DNA of 64,000 bases, taken from NCBI RefSeq assembly GCF_001648775.1, contig NZ_LVEJ01000008.1:1-64000 (forward strand), read 5' to 3'. Below, one piece after another: positions 39,175 through 48,410 of this stretch (its first letter is position 1; each line of letters opens with the position of its first letter). This DNA is from Pseudomonas fluorescens. GTDB taxonomy: Bacteria; Pseudomonadota; Gammaproteobacteria; Pseudomonadales; Pseudomonadaceae. Both the position numbers and the translations under genes were made by a program. The notes under the pieces were generated by a model that saw only the letters and a program-made list of their open reading frames with translations, did not search any database and was not told the origin of the DNA.

Positions 39175-39210
39175 GGTGGCGGGCGTGTCCCTCAATGCGC
39201 GCCCGCCACC
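39175..39210 (-). terminator. GC-rich stem-loop downstream of exbD
   Basis: GGTGGCGGGCG and CGCCCGCCACC form an 11-bp stem, five bases past the exbD stop. There is no T run, so attenuation or mRNA processing is more likely than full termination before the receptor gene. Confidence 0.5.
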
Positions 39211-39214
39211 GCAC

Positions 39215-39616
39215 TCAATGGGTGGTCATCACCGATATTTTGGTAATGCCCGAGCGTTCGATCGACGCCATGGCCTTGGCCACCTGGCCGTAATTCACGG
39301 CGGAGTCGGCCTGCAGCTGCACGCGTACTTCGGCGTCCTTGGCCTTGACCTCCTTGAGGCTGGCTTCCAGCGATTCCGGGGCCAGTTCGGTCTTGGCCAG
39401 ATAGAACTTGCCGTCCTGATCGACGCTGACCACCACCGGGTCTTTTTTCTCGGCGGGGGCGACGGCGTCGGTTTTCGGCAGGTTGACCTTGATCGCGTTG
39501 GTCATCAGCGGCGCGGTGACGATGAACACCACCAACAGCACGAGCATCACGTCGACCAGCGGCGTGACGTTCATTTCGCTGAGCACTTCATCGCTGTCCT
39601 GAGTAGAAAAAGACAT
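39215..39616 (-). CDS. exbD: ExbD proton-channel subunit of the TonB system
   Basis: A 133-residue protein with one membrane helix (about 17-36) carrying the conserved Asp22 in NVTPLVDVMLVLLVVF. The periplasmic tail has the ExbD-type LPKTDA and VQLQADSAVNYGQV stretches. With ExbB it couples the proton gradient to TonB. Its ATG overlaps the exbB stop in TGATG. Confidence 0.97.
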   Translation of the reverse strand: MSFSTQDSDEVLSEMNVTPLVDVMLVLLVVFIVTAPLMTNAIKVNLPKTDAVAPAEKKDPVVVSVDQDGKFYLAKTELAPESLEASLKEVKAKDAEVRVQLQADSAVNYGQVAKAMASIERSGITKISVMTTH

Positions 39617-40320
39617 CAGCTGGCCTCCCGCACGGCGGCTGTGGTTTTGCTGGCGATGGCCTGACGGCTGATGGAAAACGCACTGCGCGAGGCGAGGGCG
39701 TCGAAGTCATGGGCAAAGTCATCCATGTCGGCCGAGGCGAGTTTCAGGCGACGCAGGAAGAAGTTGTAAATCAGCACCGCTGGCACCGCGACGGCGATAC
39801 CCACGCCGGTGGCGATCAACGCGTGACCGATGGGCCCGGCGACCGCTTCCAAGCTGGCCGAGCCGGTTTCGCCGATGCTTTTCAGCGCTTCCATGATTCC
39901 CCACACGGTGCCGAACAAACCAATGAACGGCGCGGTGCTGCCGATACTGGCGAGGATTGCCTGGCCGTTTTCCAGCGAGCGGCGCTCCTTCTGAATCTGC
40001 TGGCGCAGGTTGCGCTCCAGGCGATCCGAACGGTTGATGGTGTGTGCCAGTTGTTGCGTGGTGCGCGGTGAATCTTCCACCAGCAGCGCCTCGAAACCAC
40101 TGCTGGCGATACGCGCCAGCGAGCCCGGATATTGGCTGGCGTGCTCGGCGGCGGTGAGCAGATCAGGCGCGCCCCAGAAGGCCTTGGTGAACTGCTTGTT
40201 CTGCGCTTTCTGCCGCAGGTACTGCGCCGACTTGACCAGCAGGATCGCCCAGCTGACCACGGAAAACAGCACCAGACCCCAGAGCACGCCGGGGACAATC
40301 ATCGAAGACAAATCGTTCAT
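39616..40320 (-). CDS. exbB: ExbB proton-channel subunit of the TonB system
   Basis: A 234-residue MotA/TolQ/ExbB protein with three membrane helices: about 9-29, then 125-145 after the cytoplasmic loop (ASIGSTAPFIGLFGTVWGIM), then 160-185. The family signature GLFGTVWGI and the small-residue GPIGHALIATGVGIAVAVPAV are intact. It lies 49 bases behind tonB. Confidence 0.97.
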   Translation of the reverse strand: MNDLSSMIVPGVLWGLVLFSVVSWAILLVKSAQYLRQKAQNKQFTKAFWGAPDLLTAAEHASQYPGSLARIASSGFEALLVEDSPRTTQQLAHTINRSDRLERNLRQQIQKERRSLENGQAILASIGSTAPFIGLFGTVWGIMEALKSIGETGSASLEAVAGPIGHALIATGVGIAVAVPAVLIYNFFLRRLKLASADMDDFAHDFDALASRSAFSISRQAIASKTTAAVREAS

Positions 40321-40369
40321 GGTGATACCTCGCTTGCGTTATTCGGTTGTGCGTTGATTGAGCGTTCGG

Positions 40370-41188
40370 TTATTGCGGCAATTTGAAATCGATGGTCTGC
40401 GTGGCGAAGCCGTCGATCGGTGTTTCACCGCGTTTGGCCGGAATAAACTTCCAGTTCTTCACCGCGGCGACGGCGGCGTCATCCAGTTGCGGCTTGCCGC
40501 TGGATTTGGTCACCGTCACTGATCCTGCGCGACCATTGGCCAGCACCTGAATACGCAGCACCACGCTGCCTTCCCAGTTGCGCCGCAGCGCCAGCGACGG
40601 GTATTCCGGCGGCGGGTTGCCGAGGCTGGCGAGGCCGGAAATCGCTGCCGATTCCTTTACTGGACCAGGCGCGGCGGCAGGGGCCGGTGGTGCGCTCGGC
40701 GTGGCGGGTGCAGCGGGGGCGGCCGGTTGTGCCGGGGCGGGTGGAGCTTTTGCCGGCTCGACCTTTTTCACCGGTTTCGGCTTCTCAACCGGTTTCGGTT
40801 TTTCGATCGGCTTGGGCTTTTCCACCGGTTTCGGTGGTGGCTTGACCGCGTCTTCGTCTTCCACCGGCTGTTCAGGCTCCGGTGGGGGAGGCGGCGGGGG
40901 TGGCGGTTCCGGGGTGGGCGGCGCCGGTGGCGTCGGGCTGGTCAGCTCAACGGTCATTTCCGGAATCTGCGGCGGCGTTGGCAATGGCTCGGTTTTGGAT
41001 TGCTGGAGAAACCACCAGGCGCCACCATGTATCAGCGCGGACACAGCCACCAGCAACACCATCTGCTGTTTGTTCAGACCACCGGGTTGCGAGGTATTGG
41101 CTTTAAATACCGGCCTGCCCGGGGGCGGCGGGATTGGCGCTTCCCGCAACGGCCCCGGCAGGGTTCTGTGCTTTACCGCATCGTTCAT
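40370..41188 (-). CDS. tonB: TonB energy-transducing protein
   Basis: A 272-residue protein with one N-terminal membrane helix (about 43-63). A proline-rich periplasmic spacer follows (about 75-175, with poly-Pro and KPKPVEKPKP repeats). The C-terminal TonB domain (about 190-272) contains YPSLALRRNWEGSVVLRIQV and AAVAAVKNWKFIPA. The ATG at 41188 has GGAG eight bases upstream; the longer frame is not needed. It is first in the tonB-exbB-exbD-receptor-yej series and is probably dedicated to that receptor. Confidence 0.95.
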   Translation of the reverse strand: MNDAVKHRTLPGPLREAPIPPPPGRPVFKANTSQPGGLNKQQMVLLVAVSALIHGGAWWFLQQSKTEPLPTPPQIPEMTVELTSPTPPAPPTPEPPPPPPPPPEPEQPVEDEDAVKPPPKPVEKPKPIEKPKPVEKPKPVKKVEPAKAPPAPAQPAAPAAPATPSAPPAPAAAPGPVKESAAISGLASLGNPPPEYPSLALRRNWEGSVVLRIQVLANGRAGSVTVTKSSGKPQLDDAAVAAVKNWKFIPAKRGETPIDGFATQTIDFKLPQ

Positions 41189-42301
41189 TAAAGCTCCCTC
41201 GGGTTGATGAAGGGCAATAAGGTGCCGTCCGAACATTTGGCTGATGTTCGAGTGGGTGGGTGTAACTTTCTTCAAGGTGTGCAGAAGCCGATAGTTGAAC
41301 TATCCGGTTAACAAGGCTTGTGCAAACTTACTGGCTTAGCGCCATCGACTTCGAGTGTTCATTGGCCATTCCCTGGTTGTTCTTCTATTACGTGAGAACA
41401 CTGTCGGTGTCTCATGCTTGTTACATGTAGCAACGGCTGTGCCAGATATTGCCGAAATGTAGAGCGCTTATTTCATGAGTGTTACCCATGTCGCATTTAT
41501 ATAAGTTTTACCCTTGTCGGGGTTTTTCCATGGCGCGCAGATTGCCGTGACTCCGGTTGAGGGAGCTTTTTCACAGGCGAGTCAGGCTGTGCGCTACATC
41601 ACGCGGGTTGGCGGGATAGAGCGGCGGCGTGGCTGGCGGCCGGGGCACTTGCTGGTGCGCGGCGGACTGATTTGGTGCGGGCCAGTGTTTTAGCGGGTCA
41701 CGGGGTGAGTTCCTTGTTCTTGTTTAAATGAAATCGCTGTTTCAAGTGTTAAATAGTTCAAACCCGTGGAGCAGTTTTGGTGCACTTGCAATGGCGCTTA
41801 AAGTTATTGTTCGACAATCCTGCTGTCGTTCAATGCACACTGCATTCGTGCAATAACTGTCCGAGTCTTATTTAAAAAATAAATAGCACGCTGCCGTCGG
41901 CCAATAACTCATTGCCGAACGCAGTGCGCTGTCCAGGTGTCAGGTAATAAAGTAAGTGTGAAGGCAGCCGGGACTGTTCGGATGAACTCGGCGGCGAACG
42001 GATAAATGCAAAGAGGCTGTGATGCGGCAGAGCGTTTGAAGATTCACGCGGTGAACTCCTTGTTGCCAGCTCGGATACGCGAACTTTTGGTTCGGTATCG
42101 CACCTTACAAGAACGCGGATAGCGTTCGATGGATGCTCTTGGTGCGGGATGGGCACCGCCAGCGCTGTTTTGCGAGGTTTGAATTCGCAAGTCGCGAGTG
42201 CATGGGAAAACCGTGCCAAATCCGATACACAGGCAGAATTTTTCTACACCCACGCTACAGCCATCTACCCTGTGGCAATGGTCTTTTCGGGGGGATTGGA
42301 T
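41189..42301. other. 1.1-kb non-coding, AT-richer divergent region
   Basis: No convincing coding frame. Visible structure includes a near-perfect 16-bp palindrome at 41418-41433 and a direct repeat TTACCC(A/T)TGTCG at 41482-41493 and 41508-41519. It should hold the tonB-operon promoter and the promoter of the GST gene at 42302. The stretch 41740-42150 shows no recognisable element. Confidence 0.6.
41418..41433. promoter_or_regulatory. candidate operator upstream of tonB
   Basis: TTGTTACATGTAGCAA pairs at 7 of 8 symmetric positions. It lies 230 bases upstream of the tonB start. It does not look like a Fur box. Confidence 0.35.
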
Positions 42302-42925
42302 ATGTACCAGCTCTACGGGCACAGAAACTCAGGCGCAGCCGCCATCGAAGCGGCGCTGGAGCTGTGCCAGATCGCTTACCGTTTCATTGATATCGAAGCC
42401 AGCACTGAAGCCGCCGAGGCGCTGGCCCAGCTCAATCCACTGAAGCAGATTCCCACCCTGCAACTGCCCGATGGCAGTGCCATCACCGAGAGCGCGGCGA
42501 TTCTGATTCACCTAGGCCTGACGTTTCCCAAGTCCGGTCTGTTGCCAACCAAGGCAGATGACCGTGATCAGGCGATTCGCGGTCTGGTCTACATCGTCAG
42601 CAACTGTTATGCGGCGATCGGCGTCATCGATTATCCGGAGCGCTGGCTGCTGATGCCCGACGAAGCCTCGCGGCAGAATCTGGTGGCCGGTGCGCGCGAG
42701 CGGCTGCATTGGAGCTGGGAGGTGTTTGCCGATCAGTTTTCTGCCGAGTTGTATCTGGATGACGAAACGCCGGGGGCGCTGGATGTGCTGGCGGCGGTGG
42801 TGACGCGCTGGGCGGGCAGCCGCGAGCATTTGCGTCAGACGCGGCCGGGGTTTTATGCGTGGTTGCAGCGGATTGACCGGCATCCGGTGCTGGCGCCGGT
42901 CTTTGCCCGGCATTGGCCGTCCTGA
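42302..42925 (+). CDS. glutathione S-transferase family protein
   Basis: A 207-residue cytosolic protein. The thioredoxin-like N-terminal domain (1-77: YGHRNSGAAAIEAALELC, LKQIPTLQLPDGSAITESAAI) has the cis-Pro and the ESAAI glutathione-binding turn. The helical C-terminal domain ends at 207. GGGGGGA lies before the ATG at 42302; the longer frame to the left is rejected. Substrate unknown. It diverges from the tonB operon across the large gap. Confidence 0.9.
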   Translation: MYQLYGHRNSGAAAIEAALELCQIAYRFIDIEASTEAAEALAQLNPLKQIPTLQLPDGSAITESAAILIHLGLTFPKSGLLPTKADDRDQAIRGLVYIVSNCYAAIGVIDYPERWLLMPDEASRQNLVAGARERLHWSWEVFADQFSAELYLDDETPGALDVLAAVVTRWAGSREHLRQTRPGFYAWLQRIDRHPVLAPVFARHWPS

Positions 42926-42939
42926 GCACCAAAGAACCC

Positions 42940-43029
42940 TGTGGGAGCGAGCTTGCTCGCGAAAGCGTAGTGTCAGTCGACGCTTGTTATTCTGACCCAC
43001 CGCTTTCGCGAGCAAGCTCGCTCCCACAG
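42940..43029. repeat. REPIN, TT type
   Basis: A 90-bp inverted REP pair between convergent genes. Confidence 0.95.
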
Positions 43030-43052
43030 GGTTAGGGGATGATTTTGAAAAG

Positions 43053-43493
43053 TTATTCCCCGCGAATGTACTGCTCCAACTGCTTGATCAGCTCCGCCTG
43101 TTCGGCAATCGCTTCCTTGACCAGGTCACCAATCGACAGCAAGCCAATCAACTTGCCGTTCTCCACCACCGGCAAGTGGCGCAGGCGTTTGTCCGACATG
43201 ATGCCCAGGCAGGTGTCGACGGTTTGATGGGTGTCGACGGTGATCACGTTCGCCACCATGATGTCGCGCACCGGTGTGCCCACGGATGAGCGGCCATGCA
43301 GCACCAGTTTGCGCGCGTAATCGCGTTCGCTGATGATGCCGACCACTTTATCGTCTTCGACCACCAGCAAGGCGCCGACGTTTTTCTCGGCCATCTTCAT
43401 CAGCGCTTCGAGCACCATGTGATCAGGCTTGATCTGGTGCACTTCCTGATTTTTCTGATCTTTGAGCTTGAGCAGTTGGGCGACGGTCTTCAT
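43053..43493 (-). CDS. CBS-domain protein
   Basis: A 146-residue protein that is essentially two CBS motifs: about 15-70 (ALLVVEDDKVVGIISERDYARK) and 80-137 (LRHLPVVENGKLIGLLSIGDLVKE), with a helical tail. Paired CBS motifs form a Bateman module that binds adenine nucleotides. With no attached enzyme, it probably regulates a partner protein. Partner unknown. Confidence 0.93.
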   Translation of the reverse strand: MKTVAQLLKLKDQKNQEVHQIKPDHMVLEALMKMAEKNVGALLVVEDDKVVGIISERDYARKLVLHGRSSVGTPVRDIMVANVITVDTHQTVDTCLGIMSDKRLRHLPVVENGKLIGLLSIGDLVKEAIAEQAELIKQLEQYIRGE

Positions 43494-43691
43494 GGCGGTT
43501 ACTCAGGTGTTGTCGTTGTTATCCAAGCATCGTAGACGCAAGCGCGCAGGGCAAGGTGGCAAAGCGGCAGATAACACGCAAAAAACGTCATTCGCCGGTT
43601 TTTTCCGTGGTTGGCGCCGATTTATCGTCAGGGTCATCCCACGCAATGCCGCGTAGAATGCCCTTCTGTTTCAATTCCTGAGGTTGCAGTG

Positions 43692-46052
43692 GTGGATTTA
43701 CCGCAGGGCTTCGTCCTGACCCGGCATTGGCGCGATACCCCGGCCGGCACCGAAGTCGAGTTCTGGCTGGCAACCGACGCCGGGCCGCGCCGTGTGCGCC
43801 TGCCGCATCAGCCGTCGGTGGCGTTTATTCCTGCCGAGCAGCGTGCCGTGGCCGAACGCCTGCTGCACGACGAAAAGAATGTCGAACTGCGGCCCTTGGC
43901 CCTGCAGGATTTCGAGCATCGCCCGGTGCTGGGTCTGTATTGCCAGCAACACGGCCAGTTGATGCGCCTGGAAACCGCCCTCAATCGCAACGGTGTCGAG
44001 GTATTCGAAGCTGACGTGCGTCCACCAGAACGCTATCTGATGGAGCGTTTCATCACCGCGCCGGTGCTGTTCAGCGGCACGCCCGATGCCGACGGCGTGT
44101 TGCTCAACGCCCAACTCAAACCCGATCCCAACTATCGGCCGAAGCTACGGCTGGTCTCGCTGGACATCGAAACCACCGAAACCGGCGAGTTGTACTCGAT
44201 TGCCCTCGAAGGTTGCGGCGAACGTCAGGTGTACATGCTCGGTGCGCCGAATGGCGACGACAGCATCGTCGACTTCGACCTCGAATATTGCGACTCGCGC
44301 ACGGTCATCCTGAAGAAACTCAATGACTGGTTCGCCCGCCACGACCCCGACGCGATCATCGGCTGGAACGTCGTGCAGTTCGATCTGCGCATCCTCCACG
44401 AACACGCGCGGCGCCTCGGCGTGCCGCTGAAAATCGGCCGTGGCGGCGAAGAGATGCAATGGCGCGAACACGGCAGCCGCAATCACTACTTCGCCTCGGC
44501 GGCGGGGCGGCTGATCATCGACGGCATTGAATCGTTGCGTTCAGCGACCTGGAGCTTCCCTTCGTTCAGCCTGGAAAACGTCGCGCAGACCTTGCTCGGC
44601 GAAGGCAAGTCGATCGACAACCCGTACCAGCGCATGGATGAAATCAACCGCATGTTCGCCGAGGACAAACCGGCGCTGGCCAAGTACAACCTCAAGGATT
44701 GCGAACTGGTCACGCGGATCTTCGCCAAGACCGAGCTGCTGACCTTTTTGCTCGAACGCGCCAGCGTCACCGGTTTGCCGGCGGATCGCAGCGGCGGCTC
44801 GGTGGCGGCGTTCACGCACTTGTATATGCCGTTGATGCATCGCCAGGGTTTCGTCGCGCCGAACCTCGGCACTAATCCACCGCAGGCCAGCCCCGGCGGT
44901 TTTGTCATGGACTCGCAACCTGGGCTTTATGAGTCGGTGCTGGTGCTTGATTACAAGAGTCTGTATCCGTCGATCATCCGTACATTCCTGATCGACCCGG
45001 TCGGCCTGATCGAAGGCTTGCAACACCCGGATGACGCCGACTCGGTGCCGGGCTTTCGTGGCGCGCGGTTCTCACGCACCCGCCATTGCCTGCCGTCGAT
45101 CGTCGCGCGCGTGGCCGAAGGTCGTGAGACTGCGAAACGTGAGCACAACGCGCCGCTGTCGCAAGCGCTGAAAATCATCATGAACGCCTTCTACGGCGTG
45201 CTCGGCTCCAGCGGCTGCCGCTTCTTCGATACGCGGCTGGCGTCATCGATCACCCTGCGCGGTCACGAGATCATGCTGCGCACGCGCAAGCTGATCGAAG
45301 AGCAAGGTCATGCGGTGATCTATGGCGACACCGACTCGACGTTCGTCTGGCTGCGTCGTCCGCATGGGCAGGAGGAGGCGGCGAGCATCGGTCATGCGCT
45401 GGTCAAGCATGTCAACGATTGGTGGCGCGAGCATGTGCGTGATGAATATGGCCTGGAAAGCGCCCTCGAACTGCAATTCGAAATTCACTACAAACGCTTC
45501 CTGATGCCGACCATTCGCGGCGCCGAGGAGGGCAGCAAGAAACGCTACGCCGGCCTCGTCACCCGCGCCGACGGCAGCGATGAAATGGTCTACAAAGGCC
45601 TGGAAACCGTGCGCACCGACTGGTCGCTGCTGGCCCGGCAATTTCAGCAGGAACTCTACGAGCGGATATTCCAGCGCAAGCCGTATCAGGATTACGTGCG
45701 CGACTATGTGCGCAAAACCCTCGCCGGTGAATTCGATGATCGCCTGATCTATCGCAAGCGCCTGCGCCGCACCCTCGACGACTACGAGCGCAACGTCCCG
45801 CCGCATGTGCGTGCGGCGCGCCTGGCCGATGATTACAACGCCCAGCACGGGCGTCCACGGCAATACCAGAATGGCGGCTGGATCAGCTACGTCATCACCC
45901 TGGCTGGCCCCGAACCGCTGGAAGTGCGCCGTGCCGCCATCGATTACGACCACTACATCACCCGGCAACTGCAACCGGTGGCGGATGCGATTCTGCCGTT
46001 TGTCGACGACGATTTCTCAACCCTGATCGGGGGGCAGTTGGGCCTGTTTTGA
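43692..46052 (+). CDS. polB: DNA polymerase II (family B)
   Basis: A 786-residue damage-tolerant DNA polymerase. The 3'-5' exonuclease motif is [13 protein letters not shown], with Asp158 and Glu160. Polymerase motif A is [10 protein letters not shown] (Asp420), motif B is [15 protein letters not shown] and motif C is YGDTDS (Asp546 and Asp548). Length matches E. coli Pol II (783). The GTG at 43692 is preferred because the protein then begins [13 protein letters not shown], with GAGG eight bases upstream; the GTG three bases earlier is possible. In E. coli polB is an SOS gene; no clear LexA box was recognised here. Confidence 0.96.
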   Translation: MDLPQGFVLTRHWRDTPAGTEVEFWLATDAGPRRVRLPHQPSVAFIPAEQRAVAERLLHDEKNVELRPLALQDFEHRPVLGLYCQQHGQLMRLETALNRNGVEVFEADVRPPERYLMERFITAPVLFSGTPDADGVLLNAQLKPDPNYRPKLRLVSLDIETTETGELYSIALEGCGERQVYMLGAPNGDDSIVDFDLEYCDSRTVILKKLNDWFARHDPDAIIGWNVVQFDLRILHEHARRLGVPLKIGRGGEEMQWREHGSRNHYFASAAGRLIIDGIESLRSATWSFPSFSLENVAQTLLGEGKSIDNPYQRMDEINRMFAEDKPALAKYNLKDCELVTRIFAKTELLTFLLERASVTGLPADRSGGSVAAFTHLYMPLMHRQGFVAPNLGTNPPQASPGGFVMDSQPGLYESVLVLDYKSLYPSIIRTFLIDPVGLIEGLQHPDDADSVPGFRGARFSRTRHCLPSIVARVAEGRETAKREHNAPLSQALKIIMNAFYGVLGSSGCRFFDTRLASSITLRGHEIMLRTRKLIEEQGHAVIYGDTDSTFVWLRRPHGQEEAASIGHALVKHVNDWWREHVRDEYGLESALELQFEIHYKRFLMPTIRGAEEGSKKRYAGLVTRADGSDEMVYKGLETVRTDWSLLARQFQQELYERIFQRKPYQDYVRDYVRKTLAGEFDDRLIYRKRLRRTLDDYERNVPPHVRAARLADDYNAQHGRPRQYQNGGWISYVITLAGPEPLEVRRAAIDYDHYITRQLQPVADAILPFVDDDFSTLIGGQLGLF

Positions 46053-46487
46053 GTCGAGCAGTTGCAGCGTCCATTCATCGAGAATGCCGTGGAAGTAGCG
46101 CTCCAGCGCTTGCGAGTACAAGCTGTCCTCGTCAGTGAACTGAGCAAACAGCGTCATCGATGAATGGAATTTCAGATCATCGGGATGGCCGAAAATCTCC
46201 GCGATAGAACGCTGTTGCACCTTCAGCACTAGCTGCGTGCAAGTACGCAGCCGTGCGCCGAGCAGTTCGTGAGCCAGATAAGCCCGGGCTTCCTCGGCTG
46301 AGCCGATGGCGAAGCGCCGGGACATTTCACTGCCGCCCAGGCCCGCGAACTGCGGGAACACAAACCACATCCAGTGGCTGCGCTTGCGGCCCTCATCGAG
46401 CTCGCGTTGCACGCGCTCGAACACTGGATCCTGGGCCTGGACAAAACGTTGCAGGTTGAACGGGTCGTACTGATCAGTGCTTCTCAT
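46017..46487 (-). CDS. DUF1810 family protein
   Basis: A 156-residue protein with the DUF1810 motifs [30 protein letters not shown] start, [10 protein letters not shown] and the C-terminal helix ([16 protein letters not shown]). Function unknown. The ATG at 46487 is chosen because the family begins there. Its last 36 bases overlap the 3' end of polB on the other strand. Confidence 0.88.
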   Translation of the reverse strand: MRSTDQYDPFNLQRFVQAQDPVFERVQRELDEGRKRSHWMWFVFPQFAGLGGSEMSRRFAIGSAEEARAYLAHELLGARLRTCTQLVLKVQQRSIAEIFGHPDDLKFHSSMTLFAQFTDEDSLYSQALERYFHGILDEWTLQLLDSKQAQLPPDQG

Positions 46488-46512
46488 CGCGAAGCCCTCG
46501 CCAGCCGCTGGC

Positions 46513-47334
46513 TCAAACCATGGCCAGCCGCTGCTTGCGTTGTGGCGCTTGAAACGCCTGGTCCAGCGCCGCCAGATCCCCGGCCTCCAGTTGCAGTTGC
46601 GCGGCTTGTGCATTGAGTTGCACGTGTTCCGGCCGTACAGCCTTGGGAATCGCAATCACGCCATCCTGACGCAGAATCCACGCCAGCGAAACCTGCGCGG
46701 GGGTCACGCCATGACGAGCGGCAATCTCATTCAGCAGCGGTTCAGCCAGCATCGCGCCGCCCTGGCCAATCGGACAGTAGGCCATCAGTGGCATTCGCTG
46801 GTGTTGGCACCACGGCAGCAGATCGAACTCGATGCCGCGCTCTTCCAGGTTGTACAGCACCTGATTGGTCGCACAGGCCGAGCTTGAGAGTTCTTCGAGG
46901 TCGTCGACATCGAAATTCGACACGCCCCAACGGCCGATCTTGCCGTCCTCGCGCAGGCGTTCGAAGGCTTCGACGGTTTCTTCCAGCGGATACTGACCGC
47001 GCCAATGCAACAGGTAGAGGTCGATGTAGTCGGTGTCGAGCCGCCGCAGACTGCGCTCGCAGGCCTGCGGGATGCCTTTGCGGCTGGCGTTGTGCGGGTA
47101 GACCTTGCTCACCAGAAATACCTGATCGCGCAGGCCGGCAATGGCTTCGCCAACGACCAATTCGGCGCCGCCCTCGGCGTACATTTCCGCCGTGTCGATC
47201 AGGCTCATGCCCAGCTCGATACCACTGCGCAGTGCTGCCACTTCACGCTTGTGCGCCGAGCGGTCTTCGCCCATGCGCCAAGTGCCCTGGCCAATCACCG
47301 GCACCTGCACGCCGGCCAATTCGAGGGTACGCAT
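46513..47334 (-). CDS. aldo/keto reductase
   Basis: A 273-residue NADPH-dependent oxidoreductase with a TIM-barrel fold. The catalytic tetrad is visible: Asp and Tyr in IDTAEMYAEGG, Lys in LVSKVYPHN and His in LYLLHWRG. The NADP region near the end has AIPKAV. AAGGAGG precedes the ATG. It lies 25 bases upstream of the DUF1810 gene on the same strand, so they are probably an operon. Substrate unknown. Confidence 0.93.
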   Translation of the reverse strand: MRTLELAGVQVPVIGQGTWRMGEDRSAHKREVAALRSGIELGMSLIDTAEMYAEGGAELVVGEAIAGLRDQVFLVSKVYPHNASRKGIPQACERSLRRLDTDYIDLYLLHWRGQYPLEETVEAFERLREDGKIGRWGVSNFDVDDLEELSSSACATNQVLYNLEERGIEFDLLPWCQHQRMPLMAYCPIGQGGAMLAEPLLNEIAARHGVTPAQVSLAWILRQDGVIAIPKAVRPEHVQLNAQAAQLQLEAGDLAALDQAFQAPQRKQRLAMV

Positions 47335-47475
47335 GCAAACCTCCTTGCTGAATGTGTCGATACCTTTTAGTGGGCAGCAGGATAGCTCAGGGGTTCCGAA
47401 TGATGCAGTGCCGGAGTGTCGAGTCATTTATGGCGAAACGTTGTTGGTTCGAGGATTTTTGAAGTCATTCGCAAG

Positions 47476-47493
47476 TGCGCAAGAAGTTGCGCA
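47476..47493. repeat. hairpin motif copy 1 upstream of hcp
   Basis: TGCGCAAGAAGTTGCGCA: a 7-bp stem around a GAAG loop. The same motif recurs at 47555-47600. Confidence 0.75.
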
Positions 47494-47554
47494 GTGCTCG
47501 CGCGGTTTTGCCCGTCGATGTCGCTGGAGGCCACGTCGTTCGTGATCTGTAGCC

Positions 47555-47600
47555 AAGTGCGCAACTTCTTGCACACCACTGCGCAAGAAGTTGCGCACTT
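47555..47600. repeat. long inverted repeat, hairpin motif copies 2 and 3
   Basis: Arms 47555-47575 and 47580-47600 pair at 20 of 21 positions around CCAC. Each arm is itself a TGCGCAA/TTGCGCA hairpin. A T-rich stretch follows on the right. With the operator-like repeat at 47674 it accounts for most of the 47335-47767 gap. Confidence 0.8.
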
Positions 47601-47673
47601 CTCTTGGTTTTTCATCGGTTTAGCGTCAAGAAAAGTGACTCGATGGCCAAAAAGCCTTGATCTGTATGGGTTG

Positions 47674-47699
47674 CATCAAAGCTGGCATGAACTTTGATG
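47674..47699 (+). promoter_or_regulatory. operator-like inverted repeat before hcp
   Basis: CATCAAAG and CTTTGATG, both perfect, are separated by 10 bases. The spacer includes TGGCATG, a sigma-54 -24-like element, but the -12 position has GA instead of GC. It lies 69 bases before the hcp start. Confidence 0.4.
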
Positions 47700-47767
47700 G
47701 CTCATGGCCACTCTGGTGGGCAATGGTGCCCGCCGGGTACATCTTTTTGAGCAAGGAGAGCATCCCC

Positions 47768-48283
47768 ATGGCAACACCAGCGTACATGTCGGTTACCGGC
47801 GAAAAACAAGGCCTGATCACTGCAGGCGCATTCACCGCCGACTCCGTAGGCAACACCTACCAGGAAGGCCACGAAGACCAGGTCATGGTTCAGGCTTTCA
47901 CCCACGACGTGATCATCCCGCGTGATCCGCAATCCGGTCAGCCAACCGGTCAGCGCGTGCATAAGCCAGTGGTGATCACCAAGGTCTACGACAAGGCTTC
48001 GCCTCTGCTGCAAGCGGCGCTGACTTCCGGCGAGCGCATGAGCGAAATCGTTATCCAGTGGTACCGCACTTCGGCGCAAGGCACCCAAGAGCACTACTAC
48101 ACCACCAAACTGGAAGACGCGATCATCGTCGCCATTAACAACAAAATGCACAACTGCCAGGATCCAGGCAACGCGCACTTCACTCACCTGGAAGAAGTGC
48201 AGTTCACCTACCGCAAAATCACCTGGACCCACGAAGTTTCCGGTACTTCGGGTTCTGATGACTGGCGTGCTCCAGTCGTTTAA
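47768..48283 (+). CDS. hcp: type VI secretion tube protein Hcp
   Basis: A 171-residue protein of the Hcp1 family, which forms the hexameric rings of the T6SS inner tube. It begins MATPAYMSVTGEKQGLITAG and contains VQAFTHDVIIPRDPQSGQPTG and the ending EVQFTYRKITWTHEVSGTSG. AAGGAG lies upstream of the ATG. No structural T6SS genes are nearby, so it is an orphan hcp that must use a machine encoded elsewhere. It is followed by vgrG on the same strand after two stem-loops. Confidence 0.97.
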   Translation: MATPAYMSVTGEKQGLITAGAFTADSVGNTYQEGHEDQVMVQAFTHDVIIPRDPQSGQPTGQRVHKPVVITKVYDKASPLLQAALTSGERMSEIVIQWYRTSAQGTQEHYYTTKLEDAIIVAINNKMHNCQDPGNAHFTHLEEVQFTYRKITWTHEVSGTSGSDDWRAPVV

Positions 48284-48303
48284 TCGCGGCTGATGGTTGT
48301 ACC

Positions 48304-48330
48304 GCCCCGGCCGGCATCGCTGGTCGGGGC
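48304..48330 (+). terminator. stem-loop attenuator between hcp and vgrG
   Basis: GCCCCGGCC pairs with GGTCGGGGC at 8 of 9 positions. A second hairpin AGCCCC/GGGGCT follows at 48360-48375. Neither has a strong T run, so partial termination is likely and would keep Hcp in excess over VgrG. Confidence 0.6.
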
Positions 48331-48410
48331 GCACTCACTTTTAAAGAATTTTTGCCAATAGCCCCTTGAGGGGCTGTTGCGCGTCGCAGCACTGCGCGAG
48401 GGACAAGGGA

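Noticed and set aside
41872..42219. 115-codon minus-strand frame in the non-coding stretch upstream of the GST gene
   Set aside because: No ribosome site and no family resemblance; the composition looks random.
47682..47698. Sigma-54 promoter of hcp as a firm call
   Set aside because: The -24 GG and 10-base spacing fit, but the -12 dinucleotide is GA. The match may come from the surrounding inverted repeat.
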